A stretch of 64,000 nt of DNA from Massospora cicadina. Lineage: Eukaryota; Entomophthoromycota; Entomophthoromycetes; Entomophthorales; Entomophthoraceae. Both the position numbers and the translations under genes were made by a program. The notes beneath the pieces are model-generated. The model did not search any database. It was not told the origin of the DNA and worked only from the letters and a program-made list of their open reading frames with translations. The first letter of the stretch is position 1. Each line of letters begins with the position of its first letter. Shown here one piece after another: positions 1 through 11,619 of the stretch. The stretch covers positions 124,001 through 188,000 of the forward strand of contig JAKSZP010002666.1 of NCBI GenBank assembly GCA_022478985.1. The letters run 5' to 3'.

Positions 1-215
1 CAGAGCCAAAGTGAGGATGGAATAAATAGATTTGGGTATCATGAACTTGTCAATGGAGTGATTGGGGCTACCAAAATGCAGAGAAAGACAAATGTTAGGC
101 TTTTCCAATGAGAGTAGTTGGGATAGCGAGTCTATTTGGAGCGGACACAAGAGAGCACTCAAGAGGAGAAGGAATCTGAGTAATTTTTTAAGCGTATATT
201 TTTCAGAATAGGGAG
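1..215. other. Flank beyond the end of element D, unassigned
   Basis: This is the sequence left of the last base of the D LTR. On the minus strand one frame stays open for about 70 codons, is rich in leucine and serine, and reads on from the LTR. I recognise no domain in it. It could be the host sequence D landed in, or an antisense reading frame of an older element. Confidence 0.3.
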
Positions 216-1585
216 TTTCAGGGAAGCGGCAGATAAAGTTTATAATGGCCTGCCTGTTGGATGCAAAAGCACCCAAAAGGAGAGTCAGAATGCCATAGGC
301 ACTGTTGCTAACATGACGTTTAGATGGACTGGGAGATAGGTAAACAATAAGCGCTGATATCTGCAAAAATGAAAGGCAAGCCGGTGAAAAGCCAGGCAGT
401 TGCAGCTTCAAGGCCTAAGGGCCTGGGCGTAAGAAAATGACGGAATAAATTAATGGATTTGAATTTCCCCATAAGGGAACTAATAATGGATCCATTTGGC
501 AAGGGTGCAGATTCACATCTGGAGCGGGATTAATTTTGCCCACAAAAAGCTGTGATCCTGGTGGGAATTGTTTCAGAACTTGGAGAAAAGCAGAAAGTCT
601 TTAACATGATAGGCTAATTAAATGCAGAAGGCAACCAAGTCACCAACATGGCCGCAATGGCCCAGTCATTGTACGCCCCATAATTTTACATGGGCGGGAG
701 TCATGAGATACCAGTAAAACGACTTAAACTAAAAATGGGTTCATAGCAAGGAAATTTTATTGAAATATAAATAAAGATAAATGGCCTGTTATGATCTCTT
801 TTGAGGGATGACAGTTTAAACTCCCAGTCATTTTGAGAATAGCTTTTGGTACACAAAGGGATTAGGCTCTCATGTTTATGACCTATCTGAGTAAAACTTC
901 AAGTGGGGGAGAAGTTGTTCAATTCAAACTGACTCTTAAAGTATTTAGTTATGCTGAATTATCATTGATTTGCTCTTAGGCACACAAATTTCAGTTTTCC
1001 CACATCTACACCACTTCAAGTGGTGACATCTTGCTTTATAGGTAATGGAGCCTCCCAGGATCATCCCATTTAGGGACAGTCCCAAGTGACCAGGAACAGG
1101 TTCAGGCTGACCAACCCGCCAACACCTGATTGCTCTGGCGCCCGTTTGGCCTTGCTAGGTTCAGCGGATTGAGTGTTTATGCCAACGGGAAAGGTTTGTG
1201 CTGTCAGCTAGTTTTGCCAAAGGTTCAATGCTGTTGGCTATCTTTACAAAAGATTTAAAGCTACCTTCTATCTTTTCCAAAGGATTGATGCTGTCAGCTC
1301 TTTTATCTAAATTCAAAGTTGGGATAGTAGGAGACTCGCCTCATCAGTCATGCACTGGTCCCTATTTTCAACCTAAATGCAGATTTCTTTAATCCGCTAT
1401 AGCAATTCCCCAGTTGTTAGTACAGTAATGGTTGGCGAAACTTTAAAAAGCTACAACACAGCTCGTCCAACACATGGGCGAGGTCGCCCTGGAGATGAAG
1501 GTGGCGGCTGGCCTCTTTATACCTTTTTGATGGGAAAGGGAAAATCACCTGATAAAAGCATAAAAGACTCTCCCTCAGACTTACA
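216..1585 (-). repeat. Element D, 3' LTR
   Basis: Read on the minus strand this LTR starts TGTAAGTCTGAGG just after an A/G-rich tract and ends CCGCTTCCCTGAAA. It aligns over much of its length with the two LTRs of element E, which start TGTAAGTCTTGGG or TGTAAATCCTGGG and end TTTTCATGACA. Shared blocks include GGGYGACCTCGCCCA and a stretch near the end around CTTTTTGGGTRCT. D and E are therefore diverged members of one chromovirus family. The partner LTR lies outside the window, so no flanking duplication can be read for D. Confidence 0.75.
1201..1320. repeat. 30-bp tandem repeat, four units, inside the D LTR
   Basis: Four units start exactly 30 bases apart at 1201, 1231, 1261 and 1291. They follow the pattern CTGTCAGCTATYTTTDCMAA plus ARGATTAAWG. 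A fifth, weaker unit may precede them. The array lies inside the D LTR and is not expanded in the related E LTRs, where only one comparable block is seen. The plus-strand open frame across it is probably a by-product of a unit length divisible by three. Confidence 0.75.
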
Positions 1586-1639
1586 TTATTCTTCTCTTTT
1601 TTTAGTTAGAGCGCCACCACCGTAAATTGGGCTAGGGCC

Positions 1640-2084
1640 AAGTTCTTATTGCATTAAGTAATTTGCATCAGCATTGCGATATTTGGGGTAGTTTAAAAAC
1701 ATCAGGTTGGGTGGTATGAAAGGCTTAAACTTGCTCAAAACAGTTTTTATATTACTGTGATCCAACACAGCTTATTTTAGGCTGTGCAGCCCTTCTAAGC
1801 GACCAAATACCAAAACAATCTTGTGAGATCTTGTAAGACAAAAGACATCAACTTCACTTCCTTCATTCCATTGAAAACAATAGGTTGATTTCTGGTAGGA
1901 TTGCCTTTTGGATGGAAACAACTATGAGACATGGAATATGGGATGATGCTTCCTGTAGTCTGCTAATATCAAGTGGAAGGCCCATTTCTCAGGTCCTCTT
2001 CCACCAAATGGGGTATGAGCATTTACTCACAAAACTTGCGTGAGAGCACCTCATGTGAAAGTGCCACATATCCAACACGACATG
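1640..2084 (-). pseudogene. Element D integrase C-terminus and chromodomain remnant
   Basis: Read on the minus strand, this continues the D integrase that breaks off at 60959. The first residues (VVLDMWHFHMR) match the E integrase tail (VMLDMHHLRMQ). The chromovirus post-core region follows: a degenerate IHPVFHVS-like stretch (SIIPYSMSHSCFHPKGNP), then NGMKEVEVDVF, corresponding to the entry into a chromodomain, and a degenerate chromodomain. In chromoviruses this domain directs integration to modified histones. Several stops interrupt it. The 5-bp sequence at 2080-2084 (ACATG) is the left copy of the duplication made when A inserted. Confidence 0.65.
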
Positions 2085-2660
2085 TGTTGAAATCATGATA
2101 TGACTGGACAATAAGCCCTAAATAGTCACAACATATTGCTTAGAATCTGCTGACAATGATTTACAGCATATGAATAGTTGAGCGTCTTGGGATGAGCCAA
2201 TATTGGGTCAAGAAGGGCAATTACCAAATCGCCTGCAAATAAGGTGATAATGCAATGTCAAGCCATGTAAAATATTTAGAAGATCGCCTTAAACAGAGTC
2301 ACTAGTGAAGATAATAATAATATCTCTTCCAGGACTTCAAATTTATGACTAACTACTGATGATAAGGAGTTAAAAAATACTCTAAGCAAAATGATTGGTA
2401 TTTACCAAAGTCACTGATATATAAGCGAGATGAGAAGACTGAAGGTAAAAGATTGTTAGTAGAGAAGTGGAGACCAGATCAGAAGCAATTTTTAATCATA
2501 AATTTTTTAAAGAAACGTGTGGTGGCATATTGCTCTAAATTTAATTATATTTACAGTTTGTTTTGAGGACTGATGATCCTCACATCAACAAAACGTTTCT
2601 CAGTTGGTTTGACCCTGTGTGCCTCTTACAGAGAAACTCATATATGTCCCCAATTTCTAA
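2085..2660 (+). repeat. Element A, outer 5' LTR
   Basis: It starts TGTTGAAATCATGATATGAC and ends just before a primer-binding-like TGGTGTACTCAC. It aligns throughout with the LTRs at 33210 and 60382: the first 500 bases share a TATATAAGCGA block and several copies of a motif like TCGCCTNAAANTAAGG. Confidence 0.85.
2418..2425 (+). promoter_or_regulatory. TATA-like box of A LTR
   Basis: TATATAAG, followed by YGAGATGAGA, is kept in all three A LTRs at matching positions, which makes it the likely core promoter. Confidence 0.5.
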
Positions 2661-3745
2661 TGGTGTACTCACAAAAGGGTTTCATTGATCATCCACAGAA
2701 AAAAAATTTCAGTCACCAGCCATATCACATCAGACCTGTTTTGATGAGGAATCATCACGTCACACTGCACCATCTAGATATGTGGAACTCAAACTTACTT
2801 TAGAAGTGGTGCTTAAGAAGCAGGATGAGCTCCTTCATGAGCGGAATGACATAATGAACCAGCTCAACACCACGTTTAGTCAAATGAAAATTCTTAGAAA
2901 ACAAAACAGGAAACTCGCTAATTGCTTAGACACTACTTAATGGCTGCATTGCACAGAGAGGAAGTTAGATGGTACCTCACAGTCCCCAAGTTGGAAGTGG
3001 ATGAGTGAAAGGGCTGCTAGAGGAAAATTGTATTATGGAGAATATTACACTGGCAAGATCTACTACACTCAGGAGGGCATCTCTGGAGATAATTATGTAT
3101 CAGAGAGCATATTCCCATAAGTGAAGGCTGTACTACCACTGCTGAGGCCCGCACTACCTCTGAATTAGAGGACAAGCCATCTACCACAGGACCAGATTTT
3201 TATCAAGGTACCGCTTATGGGTCTTGACTCATTCCTCAATACACCCAAAGGTTCGCTTTTATGAGCGGGAGGAGGAGGTTTGTATTGGTAAGCTGCCTTC
3301 ATTTGATAAACATTGGGAATATCCATGGCTTCATTAAACGTTTTAAGTTTGCAGTGGAAGGATCCTTTGATCACATAAAGCTAAACTGTTAATATCCGCC
3401 TTGGATGTTGATAGAGCTGAACAGGTCACCTGCTACCTTCCAAGCAGTTCTGTTAAATACCAAGAAGTGAAGGATACTGTGCTGTGGTTGTTTAGTTTTA
3501 CTATATATATGTCGCAGTAGAAGCCTGATTTCTTGAACATTGGGTTCCAGTGCAATGAGACCCTACACTTCAGTTTGATGACCAATCTATGGCAAAAGCC
3601 CACATGTTAATTGGGGGAATAGACTATATTCAATCCAGATGTGTGCATTGCAATGACCTTAGCATTGAAGCCATACCATGAGCTTTACAACGTTATGACT
3701 CTAATCCTAGAGGACGACATACCCCTGCAAAAAAATTGTCCAATT
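2661..3745 (+). pseudogene. Element A1 gag, first part
   Basis: Plus-strand gag remnant directly after the LTR. Around 2796-2940 it encodes a charged, heptad-like coiled-coil segment (LKKQDELLHERNDIMNQLN), repeated in A2 near 33900. From about 3390 it gives a capsid-like stretch (DRAEQVTCYLPSSSVKYQEV) found again in A2 near 34560. Stops and frameshifts are frequent. The copy breaks off at 3745 where G inserted and resumes at 16780. No nucleic-acid-binding knuckle is visible in this part. The assignment to gag rests on position and on the match to A2. Confidence 0.7.
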
Positions 3746-4338
3746 TGTCAGATTCTGTGGTTATCCCAAAAAATAAACCCTTCAGAAAACTAAAGATTAG
3801 GCCTATTTTCCCTCCTAATGCTTGAGCCAATACTCTAATTAAAACCTACTGCAATAACATACCTTGGACTGATTATTTCAAAGTAATTTAATTATATTAT
3901 TATAAGCTTGGGCTGTTGCCCCTGCACATCTAGAACAACTACTCTACAACTACTTGGCTGGGGTGATCAACTCAAACATAAATTCAATTAATAATTCTAT
4001 TGGTAGCTTGGGCTAATTACATTCGCACATTTGGGCCAATTATTGCTACCCCAGACCTCAAAAATAGTCATGATTATTGGGAACAGTATCAAACATCTAG
4101 TGTATAAAATTGTTCAGGACTGACCCAAAGTTAACATTTAAAAGTCCCATGTCAATCAGACAAATAATAATGTAATTAATTTCCCACCCTAGGGAAAAAT
4201 TTGTATGTTTGTATGCATAATTGGCACAATAGCATTTGCACATGGACCACCTGAATAAGAGTACCTAGTGCTATCAAAGAGAACTGCTGAAAGCCCAATT
4301 AAACATTTTAATCATTTGACGCATATTTGTCTAAAAAT

Positions 4339-4469
4339 GGGGGGTGATGTAAATCTAAAAATGCATATATACATCCAAAAAACCGAGGGATATGTAAATC
4401 TAAAAATGCATATATGCTTTCAAAATTGAGGGGCATGTAAAACTAAAAACGCATATATGCATCCAATTA
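4339..4469. repeat. Tandem repeat of about 43 bp, three units, in G LTR
   Basis: Three units share ATGTAAATCTAAAAATGCAT followed by ATATRC and a G-rich lead-in (GAGGGGC or similar). The array is absent from the matching place in the second G LTR, so it arose, or was lost, after insertion. Confidence 0.7.
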
Positions 4470-4892
4470 AACTTAAGTTTTATATTCTTATTGAAATTTA
4501 TCAAATAATTGTGTCACAACTTGGACCAAAATGAGCTTAAGAAGAGTGAACATCAGCTAAGAAATTAATTCCAAAATTAAGGCCAAAAACAGATGTTTTT
4601 TGTGAAAATGACTGAAAGGGCTAAGGATATATCATTTATTTAACCTGACCAAAAATCTCCCAGAATTTATATTTCATCAGCATTATGACGAAAATCAATT
4701 TAAACAATTCTAGGACCATTTTGCACGCTCATTGTTGTGATTTTAGTCCCTGAAATCCTCCTGAATAGAGTGTGTTTTGCCACCAATAAACCTAACAATA
4801 GGTCTCAGTCATATCTGTTCAAGGGCTGAACTGAAGTGGAAAATAATCGATGAGATTGCGTGCTTGAATGTGGACAGGAGATTCCCTAGAGG

Positions 4893-4900
4893 TATAAATA
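4893..4900 (+). promoter_or_regulatory. TATA-like box of G 5' LTR
   Basis: TATAAATACCGG is followed by a GCCTGGCC block and kept in both G LTRs (second copy at 16421). It is the likely transcription start region of the element. Confidence 0.5.
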
Positions 4901-5254
4901 CCGGTGCCTGGCCTGATTAATAGTTGTCAATATCTAGTCATAAAAAAGGTCTATTTTATTATATCTTCATTTGGTTTTTATCCTAAGTTGCTTTTAGAGA
5001 GTGTTGGCAATCTGGGATCTCAAGATTCAGAGTTTTCAACTTTTCCTGCCTCAGCTAAAGTTCTTAATTACAAAGGGAAAATTAAGCCCAAAATTGGCCA
5101 GAAAAGTTGGAGCTATCTTAGGATGCCTAGCAAGTTTCTGAACGGTCGAAGTACCATAATCACTTGGCAAAATTGAGGATCCATTGGCTGAACTTTAGCC
5201 CAATTAAGCATGCAGGATTTAATTATACAATTGTGCAATCCTCGGAATTTCAAT

Positions 5255-5979
5255 ATTGGTGCTTAACCAAAATTGGTGACAATTTCTAAAAGAGATCAAC
5301 GTAACTTTTTTGGCAGATTTGACCAGATGAAATTGCAACGATAAAATGGAATCTAACTCTGATGCAGGTAAATCCTACCCCTGGATTTTATCACAGTGGG
5401 GGAGCTCATGTGGATACAACAAGCCTAATTGACCTTACATCTGAAATCATAGAATGACTTACCATACAAGCCATTTTGGCACTAAGAAAATACCTTTATT
5501 CAAATTCAAAGCACGATGTCAAGATACCTACATTTAATGGAAACATGGAAACCTAAGAGATTACCTTAATTTGAGAAGCTGTTCCCACAGTTTCAACAAA
5601 TCTAATTGGCCTGACCCCATTCCTAAGAAAACGCAATAAGCGGGCTAAAAAAACAAAAAAGAGGGAAAGAAGGTGAAAAAATAAAACAAAACAAATCATA
5701 CAAAATATTAGCATTAAATGCAAAATATAGTTATAAAGAAAAATAAAAAAGTATATAAACTAAAAATAAAAAAACATTACGCCCAATTCTTACTTTTGTT
5801 TGCACTTGGGGTGGGGAGAGGATCCAACAACAGAATCATTGGCAGTTTCAGCAGAAAAAAACAATTAGAGGATTCAACTCCAGATTTGTCAGCCAGTCAG
5901 TCTTAAATTAACAATATTAATGATCAATGAAGTCTATTAAAGAAAACATAGGGTTTGTTTTTGAGTCAAGTAGGGGAAG
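5255..5979 (+). pseudogene. Element G internal region with gag remnant
   Basis: The whole internal region is about 725 bp. Around 5510-5620 a broken frame reads like the start of a Ty3-type gag (KIPTFNGNMET, then a WEDYLN-like segment and EKLFPQF in other frames). It is followed by an A-rich stretch at 5640-5780. No protease, RT or integrase is present. This looks like an internal deletion derivative that would depend on another element for replication. Confidence 0.5.
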
Positions 5980-6277
5980 TGTCAGTTTCTGTGGTTGTTC
6001 AAAAATAAACCCTTTGAAAAACTCAGATTGGGCCAATTTTCCCTCTTAGAGTTTGAGCTAATACTCTAATTAAAACCCATTGCAATTACATAGCTCTGGC
6101 TGATTTATTGCAGCGTGGATTTAATTATATTATCAAAAGCTCAGGCCAAATACCCCTGCACATTTAGGCCAATCTTCTCTGTGACTACTCTGCCAGGCAG
6201 ATCAACTCAATGTCAAATAATTTCGATTATTTTATTGGAAGCCCAGGATGAATACACTTGCACAGTTGGGCCAATTA
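5980..6277 (+). repeat. Element G, 3' LTR, first piece
   Basis: It starts TGTCAGTTTCTGTGG after a purine tract and matches the first 300 bases of the 5' LTR. It ends in CAGTTGGGCCAATTA, which is repeated (one change) at 8212-8226 because H1 inserted here. Confidence 0.8.
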
Positions 6278-8211
6278 ATCATATTTATTTGAGGCAAGCT
6301 GACCAGGGGACGGACATTACAAAAACTAAAAAATTTAACTAAAATCTAACTTAACTACTTGGTTCAAACAAAAATCCTAATGAGCGGATGGAGTGAAATG
6401 CTTTGAAAATAAAAACAACAAGCCAGGTGGGCAGCGGAAACCGCTTATCCATCCATGGTTGAAGGGAAGGGGGGTCAGGGGGCTCATCTTAAGTGGCCTC
6501 TTTGGCAGCAGCTTCTTCCTCCCATAGTAGAGTGCATTCATGGGAAACAGTAATGGCGTTGGGGCATCTGCGGCATGGGGTTCAATATCTCTAATAATTG
6601 GTATTTCATGTAAATTGCCAGCTAGGTAAATGGCACTGAGATATTTAGTTTAAGCTTTATCAGCTTTGATGCGGGCATCTGGGAGTTTAATGAACGTGGC
6701 AATGTTGGTTTTGGTTATTTTTGCTTTAGGATTCTGAGCTATAGTTGCCACATTCTGGATAGCATCATTTACACTACTGTGTAGCTGGTTCACTGTGATT
6801 TTACTTTTTGGGTTAGGGTTGCGGGGATAACAGGAGGTGAAATTCCTCCTGTGAACATTGCTAATGATTTAGTGACAGCTTTACACAGGGGACAACTATA
6901 TGGTGTTGCAGCTGCTTTAATGCTGCTGGTGATCACTGCAAAATGATTCAGCATTTGGCTGTGGGGTATATAGTTGAGGGGGGTATCTGGCGTCCCATTC
7001 TTCATTAACAAACCGCTCAATTTTCAGAGATGGTTCTTTAATGAACTTACCTGATTTGTCAATTTCAGCTAATAAATCCCATGTGTTTTGGTTGAATTGG
7101 ATTGGGGAATCAGCATACAGTTGAGGTTAGATTGATCCACTTAAGGAATCATGGGATCAAAATGGGATCCAATCTGATGCTTAATTGGAGGAATTATTTG
7201 TGGCATTGGGGCGAGGAGGAGGCTGATTGGCGGCTGTAGGTGCAGCTGCAGCTTCCGGTTTTGGGGTGAGGGAGGTAGGATTGTGCCCCATACTGGAACT
7301 TGTACAGGTGGGCAGCAGAACGGAGGTTGGCGGATGAGTTATCAAATCCATTGGAAGTGGTTAAGGAGGGGCACTTGCATTTTGATTGGTCCAACTCAAA
7401 AAGTGATGGACAGATTGTCCGCCCGCCCTTTTGACATGGGCCCAAAAAAGATGGTTGGCGCAGAGGGAATAACGGTGCGCAGCAGAATTGACACCACAAT
7501 TTTATTTAATTCAGGCTGATCATGGCATATTCCTGAGGCCCAGCGAGTCATGTGGCCCCATTTGGGACCACAAATTGTTACATGGGGTTGGAGCCATAGG
7601 CTGCCAAACCGTCCTCAGCTCCTGGTGGAGAACTTCAGGGGGGAAGTGGGTGGGCAAAACAGCAAGCTGAACCACCACGGTGGTGACCATTGGGAGCCAG
7701 GTCCAAGTTGTGGGGAGAGGGGTGCCCTGGAATACCAGGGGCACAGTTGCTGCAGTGGCAACGTCAGCTTTGCAGGTGAAGCCAAGGTTAAAATACCCTT
7801 GTAGAGGCAAAAATCTATAAATCTGGCCGGTGTCTTCACCGCCTATGCCATTTCAATAATGGCATTGTCATTGTATGGGTTTAGTTTCCCATATTTGACC
7901 ATTAGGCTGTAGCACATGTTGCTCTAAAGGGAGCACTAGGGGGCTCGAGGTACCGCTTGGGTATGAGCAAGGTGGGCATTGAGGTCCACTGGCAGAGAAA
8001 ATCTTCCCATAGATTTGGAATGACTGGGTGAAGCAGCCCTAGCACGTTTTCCTGACAGACAGAAAATGGCGGGGGGAGTTTTGCTGCTGCCCCATGCTGG
8101 AACAGCCAGCAAAGAATATGAGGACATTGGAGTGAAACTACAATGGGCAAATTCGATTTGTTCTATTACATTTTGTAATTTTGCTCAGAAAGTTATGCCA
8201 AGCGGAAAGAG
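6278..8211 (-). mobile_element. Element H, copy 1 (about 1.93 kb retroposon-like unit)
   Basis: A 1934-bp insertion in the G LTR, flanked by CAGTTGGGCCAATTA (6263-6277) and CAGTTGGACCAATTA (8212-8226): 15 bp with one mismatch. The G 5' LTR has the same site unoccupied. The insert aligns end to end with H2 and H3. The plus-strand left end carries TGAGGCAAGCTGACCAGG and the right end ATGCCAAGCGGAAAGAG. No LTRs and no terminal inverted repeats are seen. Read on its coding strand (minus), the 3' end is A/T-rich (AAATAAATATGAT). Confidence 0.8.
6440..8150 (-). pseudogene. H-family protein, copy 1
   Basis: One broken minus-strand reading frame of roughly 550 codons, matching H2 and H3. The N-terminal part has AVPAWG and TPPAIF. 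Next come DTGQIYRFLP in one frame and, in other frames, parallels of GRYVPP and KPARFIDF. At 7371-7412 lies the knuckle seen best in H2, degenerate here (CPSLFELDQSKCKC, second C and H lost). The C-terminal third is a plain helical-looking segment. No RT, endonuclease or transposase motif is present. I do not recognise the family. The knuckle and the company of retroelements suggest a Gag- or ORF1-like nucleic-acid-binding protein, but a captured host gene remains possible. Confidence 0.5.
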
Positions 8212-8226
8212 CAGTTGGACCAATTA

Positions 8227-8391
8227 TCACTGCACTAGACCCTTGGCAACTAGTCCCAATTATCAAGAACAATATCAACATCTAGTATAGAAAATATATT
8301 TGGGAATGACCTGAAGTTAACGTTTTAAAAGTCCCATGGACTTTTTAGAAGAATGATAATGTAATTAATTGCCTACCCTAGTGTCAGACAT
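8227..8391 (+). repeat. Element G, 3' LTR, middle piece
   Basis: This joins the H1 insertion to the B1 insertion and matches G 5' LTR sequence around 4070-4195. It ends in CCTAG, the left flank of B1. Confidence 0.75.
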
Positions 8392-9090
8392 TCTCCTTCT
8401 TGACTTTTAGAAAAGAATGTTGGAGGTAAAAATTCCCTCAATTCTACTACTACAATCATCCAATCACATGTCTGATCTTCTAACAATACTATAGTTAATG
8501 AGGATATGAGTACCATCGGCCAAAAGACCCTGGCGGATTCTTGGTGGAACCCTACCCATCAGGAAAACATGTTTTATAATCAAAATCAGCTTATTAAGGT
8601 AGAAGCTGATAAGTGGATTGCTCTGACTCCTCAGCCAAATTTGGGGCATCCATCAAATGGTTCCCCCTCAGCTGCATCTCATACCATACCACTTCTTAGG
8701 TGAGGGACCCCCTTTTTAGGCGTGGCGAAGGTCCCCCAAAGGTGAGAAGATTTTACCCACCAGTGATTGGGTGCAATTTATCAAATCAATTCCACACAGG
8801 TTTGTTTTGCTTCAGAATATTTTCCCTCGTTCTAATAGGCCAACGCCTATATTTCCTAATTTGGATGACTAAGCTTTTTGACACTATAGCCCTAAATTCT
8901 CATGGCTCTGATATTTGAACTAGTTTAAATATAAAATACTAGTATCAAAATAGGGAGCTTTTTCTGGCTTGCCCTGCATAGTTTATAGAAAGATAAAAAA
9001 CTCTAAAAAAGCGTTTATTATTACTTTTATTTTAAAGTAAGCTTCATATATTTTAAGAAATATTTGTGGCATCTGTTGGCGGATCACACA
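8392..9090 (+). repeat. Element B1, 5' LTR
   Basis: 699 bp, TGTCAGACATTCTCC to GGATCACACA. It aligns with 15160-15875 and, more distantly, with the LTRs of B2 (shared GCCAAAAGACC and a C-rich block GATCCCCCAAGGTG). Confidence 0.9.
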
Positions 9091-9093
9091 AAC

Positions 9094-9110
9094 TGGTGCT
9101 CACTCCAGGG
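9094..9110 (+). other. Primer-binding site of B1
   Basis: TGGTGCTCACTCCAGGG begins three bases after the LTR. Nearly the same string follows the LTRs of A2, B2 and C, so it is a shared tRNA primer site. I cannot name the tRNA. Confidence 0.65.
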
Positions 9111-9149
9111 GATCACCCTATATAATTCAATAAACTATTAAAGCAATGG

Positions 9150-11290
9150 AGAGTGTCACCTGTTGAGTGAAAAATGGGGAAGGAGCTGAAGATAATGATT
9201 GGATGGACAGCCCTACCACTTTGATCTTTTGGAGAAGAATGATTTGAGCGCATATTAATACCTGAGTCTCGCCGCATCACATGGCCAGCCACCAAAGCTG
9301 TGAGAGACCTTACCCATGGCATCCTTAACCCTGGCGACATTGCATCCCACAAATGAACGTCTTTGGTAGAGGAACGCCAATTGTTTCTCTATGAGACTAG
9401 TGTCCTCCCTGAGACCTATAGCCAGCTAACAAATTTGACCACCTACATACGCAAGTTTGCTCACCCCTGCCTTGGTCCACATGATGCATCTCTTAGCTGG
9501 CCATCACGAAGAGCTACATTGACACCTAGATACCCATGCAACTCTGAATTTAGCCTATGATAAGTTGTACCAACTGAGCTATGAACACCTTGGAGCAGTC
9601 AGATCTGGTGTGGAAGCTAATTGCAACTTCATCTTTCAGCTACATGACCGACTTGCTACCATGGACACTGGGATTGTAAAATATGTCGAGGAGGCTATGG
9701 AGATCCTTAGGGATGAACTGAACGCTTCCACCACTAGCACTCGCTCTTTACTGGTGGAGTTTGCTGAAGAACTTGAAAAGCACAATGAGAAACTGCACTG
9801 GGACCTTTTAACCCCTGTCTCCACCCCTCAAGTTGAATATGAACAGCGTGTGGCTGGGGTGGAGTGACAGTTAACCCAAGTCTTTTCATGTTTTATTGAG
9901 CTTAAACGCCATCTGCTGCTTGAACCATCTAGCGTCACCTCCACCCTTGCAGCCAAGGTTGTTCAGCTAGAAAAGGAGCTAGCTCTCAAAGCTTCATTTG
10001 AAAATACCAAATACTTTGCGCGTCTCCTGAATGAATGTGAAATCAAAGCAAAAAGTGATAAAAGCTTCTCTGGAAATCCCTGTGCTGTTAAAGAAAGTAT
10101 CTAGTCAATTAACGCAGGTCGAGTGGAAGTATGAGCAGATCAAGGATGGAGTACAAGGCCCAAGCTCACACCCTCAGGACGATGAAGGGTGTAAACAAAT
10201 GAAAGAAGAGCTGAAGAAACGCGTGGAAGCCGTGGAAGCTGCTCAAATAAACCTAAGTTCTCTGGTGTCACAACTCTGCTTCCAAGTCAATGCTTTGGAG
10301 AGCCGAGTTGAAGATCTTGAAACTCACAAATTGGGGATCGAAGCTCAACTGAGACTATGTGAATCTAGGCCCCAAGAAGCCCTCTTCAAAATGAAAACCT
10401 GGCTCGAAGCCATACTAGATCAGTTCAATCACCTTTTGCACACCTTTGACCAGTTAGACTATCGCTTTGAAACCCCAGAAACAGAAGCTCCAGCTATTTA
10501 TACCCTTACTAGAATTGACTTTAGTTCATTTGAACAGATGTTCAAAGACAAGTTTATCCCCGGTGAGGGCAGCATTGCTTCAATTTTATACATTTACGAA
10601 GTGCTATGGAAGGGGTAACTGATTGTCAGAAGGCCAAACATATTCTTTCCTGTTTGGGCCGCATGGCACAGGAGGTGATGGTCCCACATATGGATGCTCT
10701 TAGCACTTGGTCCGAGGTTAAAGAGGCCCTCTAAATACGTTTGGCTCAAAACAGGCTTTAAGCATGAAAAAGCAAGCCTTTATGCATATGAGTATCTGAA
10801 AAGGGGAGTCAGTGGTCACCTTTATGGAACGATTCTATATGGAAGCACATACGTTGTCAACTTCCAAGATGTTGACCTTGGATGACGCTGTAGCCACTGT
10901 TTTGACTGGAGTGGCATCTCGCCCTTCTTTGGCGATGCACATCACCTCAGTTAAACGCTATTTCCATACCGTTTAAGTTATCAAGGAGGCGTTACTATAT
11001 GTTGTGACTTCCATAAGCCTGAAGTTTCTCACGGTGCAGTATCCCGCCCTCACGTTTTAGCCATTTAGGATCCAAAGCTCAAGCCTCAGGTCCTGGCTAT
11101 TGAAGACAAGATGGAGCCCTTTCAGATAATGGGCCCTGAGGAGCAAAACCCAAAGCAAACGTCCTGAACGCCCTTGGTGCGAATACTGCTACAAGTTTGG
11201 ACACAAGGAGGCTGTGTGCTGGAAAAAGAAAGCTAAAGTGGAGGAACAGGAGCAGGGAAAAGAAATGTCGGCGTAGGGAGAGGCACACCT
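9150..11290 (+). pseudogene. B1 gag with coiled coil and CCHC knuckle
   Basis: Long plus-strand gag in at least three frames. At 9565-9867 and 10031-10618 it encodes highly charged, heptad-rich helices (EELEKHNEKLHWDL; ALESRVEDLETHKL), predicted coiled coils. Capsid-like sequence follows from about 10530 (KDKFIPGEGSIAS). At 11178-11219 an intact zinc knuckle reads C-EY-C-YKFG-H-KEAV-C, then lysine-rich sequence, as in nucleocapsid. Gag would form the particle and package RNA. Breaks occur near 9867, 10620 and 10885. A coiled-coil N-terminus this long is not typical of Ty3-type gags. Confidence 0.8.
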
Positions 11291-11619
11291 ATTGCTGACA
11301 AATCTCAAGTGCCTGACTCATTTAAACAACTTATGCCAATACCTCATGTTACCAATACCCCTGGGGATAATTCTGAGGTGGGAACAGATGAGGTTGGCTA
11401 TTTCTTTTTAGGAGTACCTGCTGAAGTAGAAGTCCCCGATCGCTTGAATGCTGGAGGAGTAGATGAGGCCACCATACCTAAAGAGATATATCTCCGCCAA
11501 GTTCTAGGGGAGCAGTCATTATTGACATTGCCAGCAACATGGATGATGTCTCGTCTAACCTTATTTTCCCTCTCCAGCATGGCCATACCATGCAGTCCAT
11601 TGTAGAAAATTACCCCGAG

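Larger units (their letters stand above)
3746..5254 (+). repeat. Element G, 5' LTR
   Basis: It starts TGTCAGATTCTGTGG and aligns with 5980-6277, 8227-8391 and 15881-16779, which are the three pieces of the other LTR. It contains a short tandem array (4339-4469) and a TATA-like box at 4893. Confidence 0.8.

Noticed and set aside
1198..1625. Short plus-strand genes at the left edge
   Set aside because: They lie inside the D LTR. The first is produced by the 30-bp tandem repeat.
4700..4900. Host promoter and gene start at the TATAAATA motif
   Set aside because: The motif and its surroundings recur at 16421 as the other LTR of the same element.
7283..7804. Plus-strand open frames of 78-84 codons overlapping H1
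   Set aside because: They are antisense to the H protein, are not kept in H2 or H3, and fall where the minus strand has the matched family sequence.
6278..8211. H as a Helitron or a TIR transposon
   Set aside because: Clear 15-bp flanking duplications exclude a Helitron. Ends have no CTRR terminus and I could not find inverted repeats shared by the three copies.
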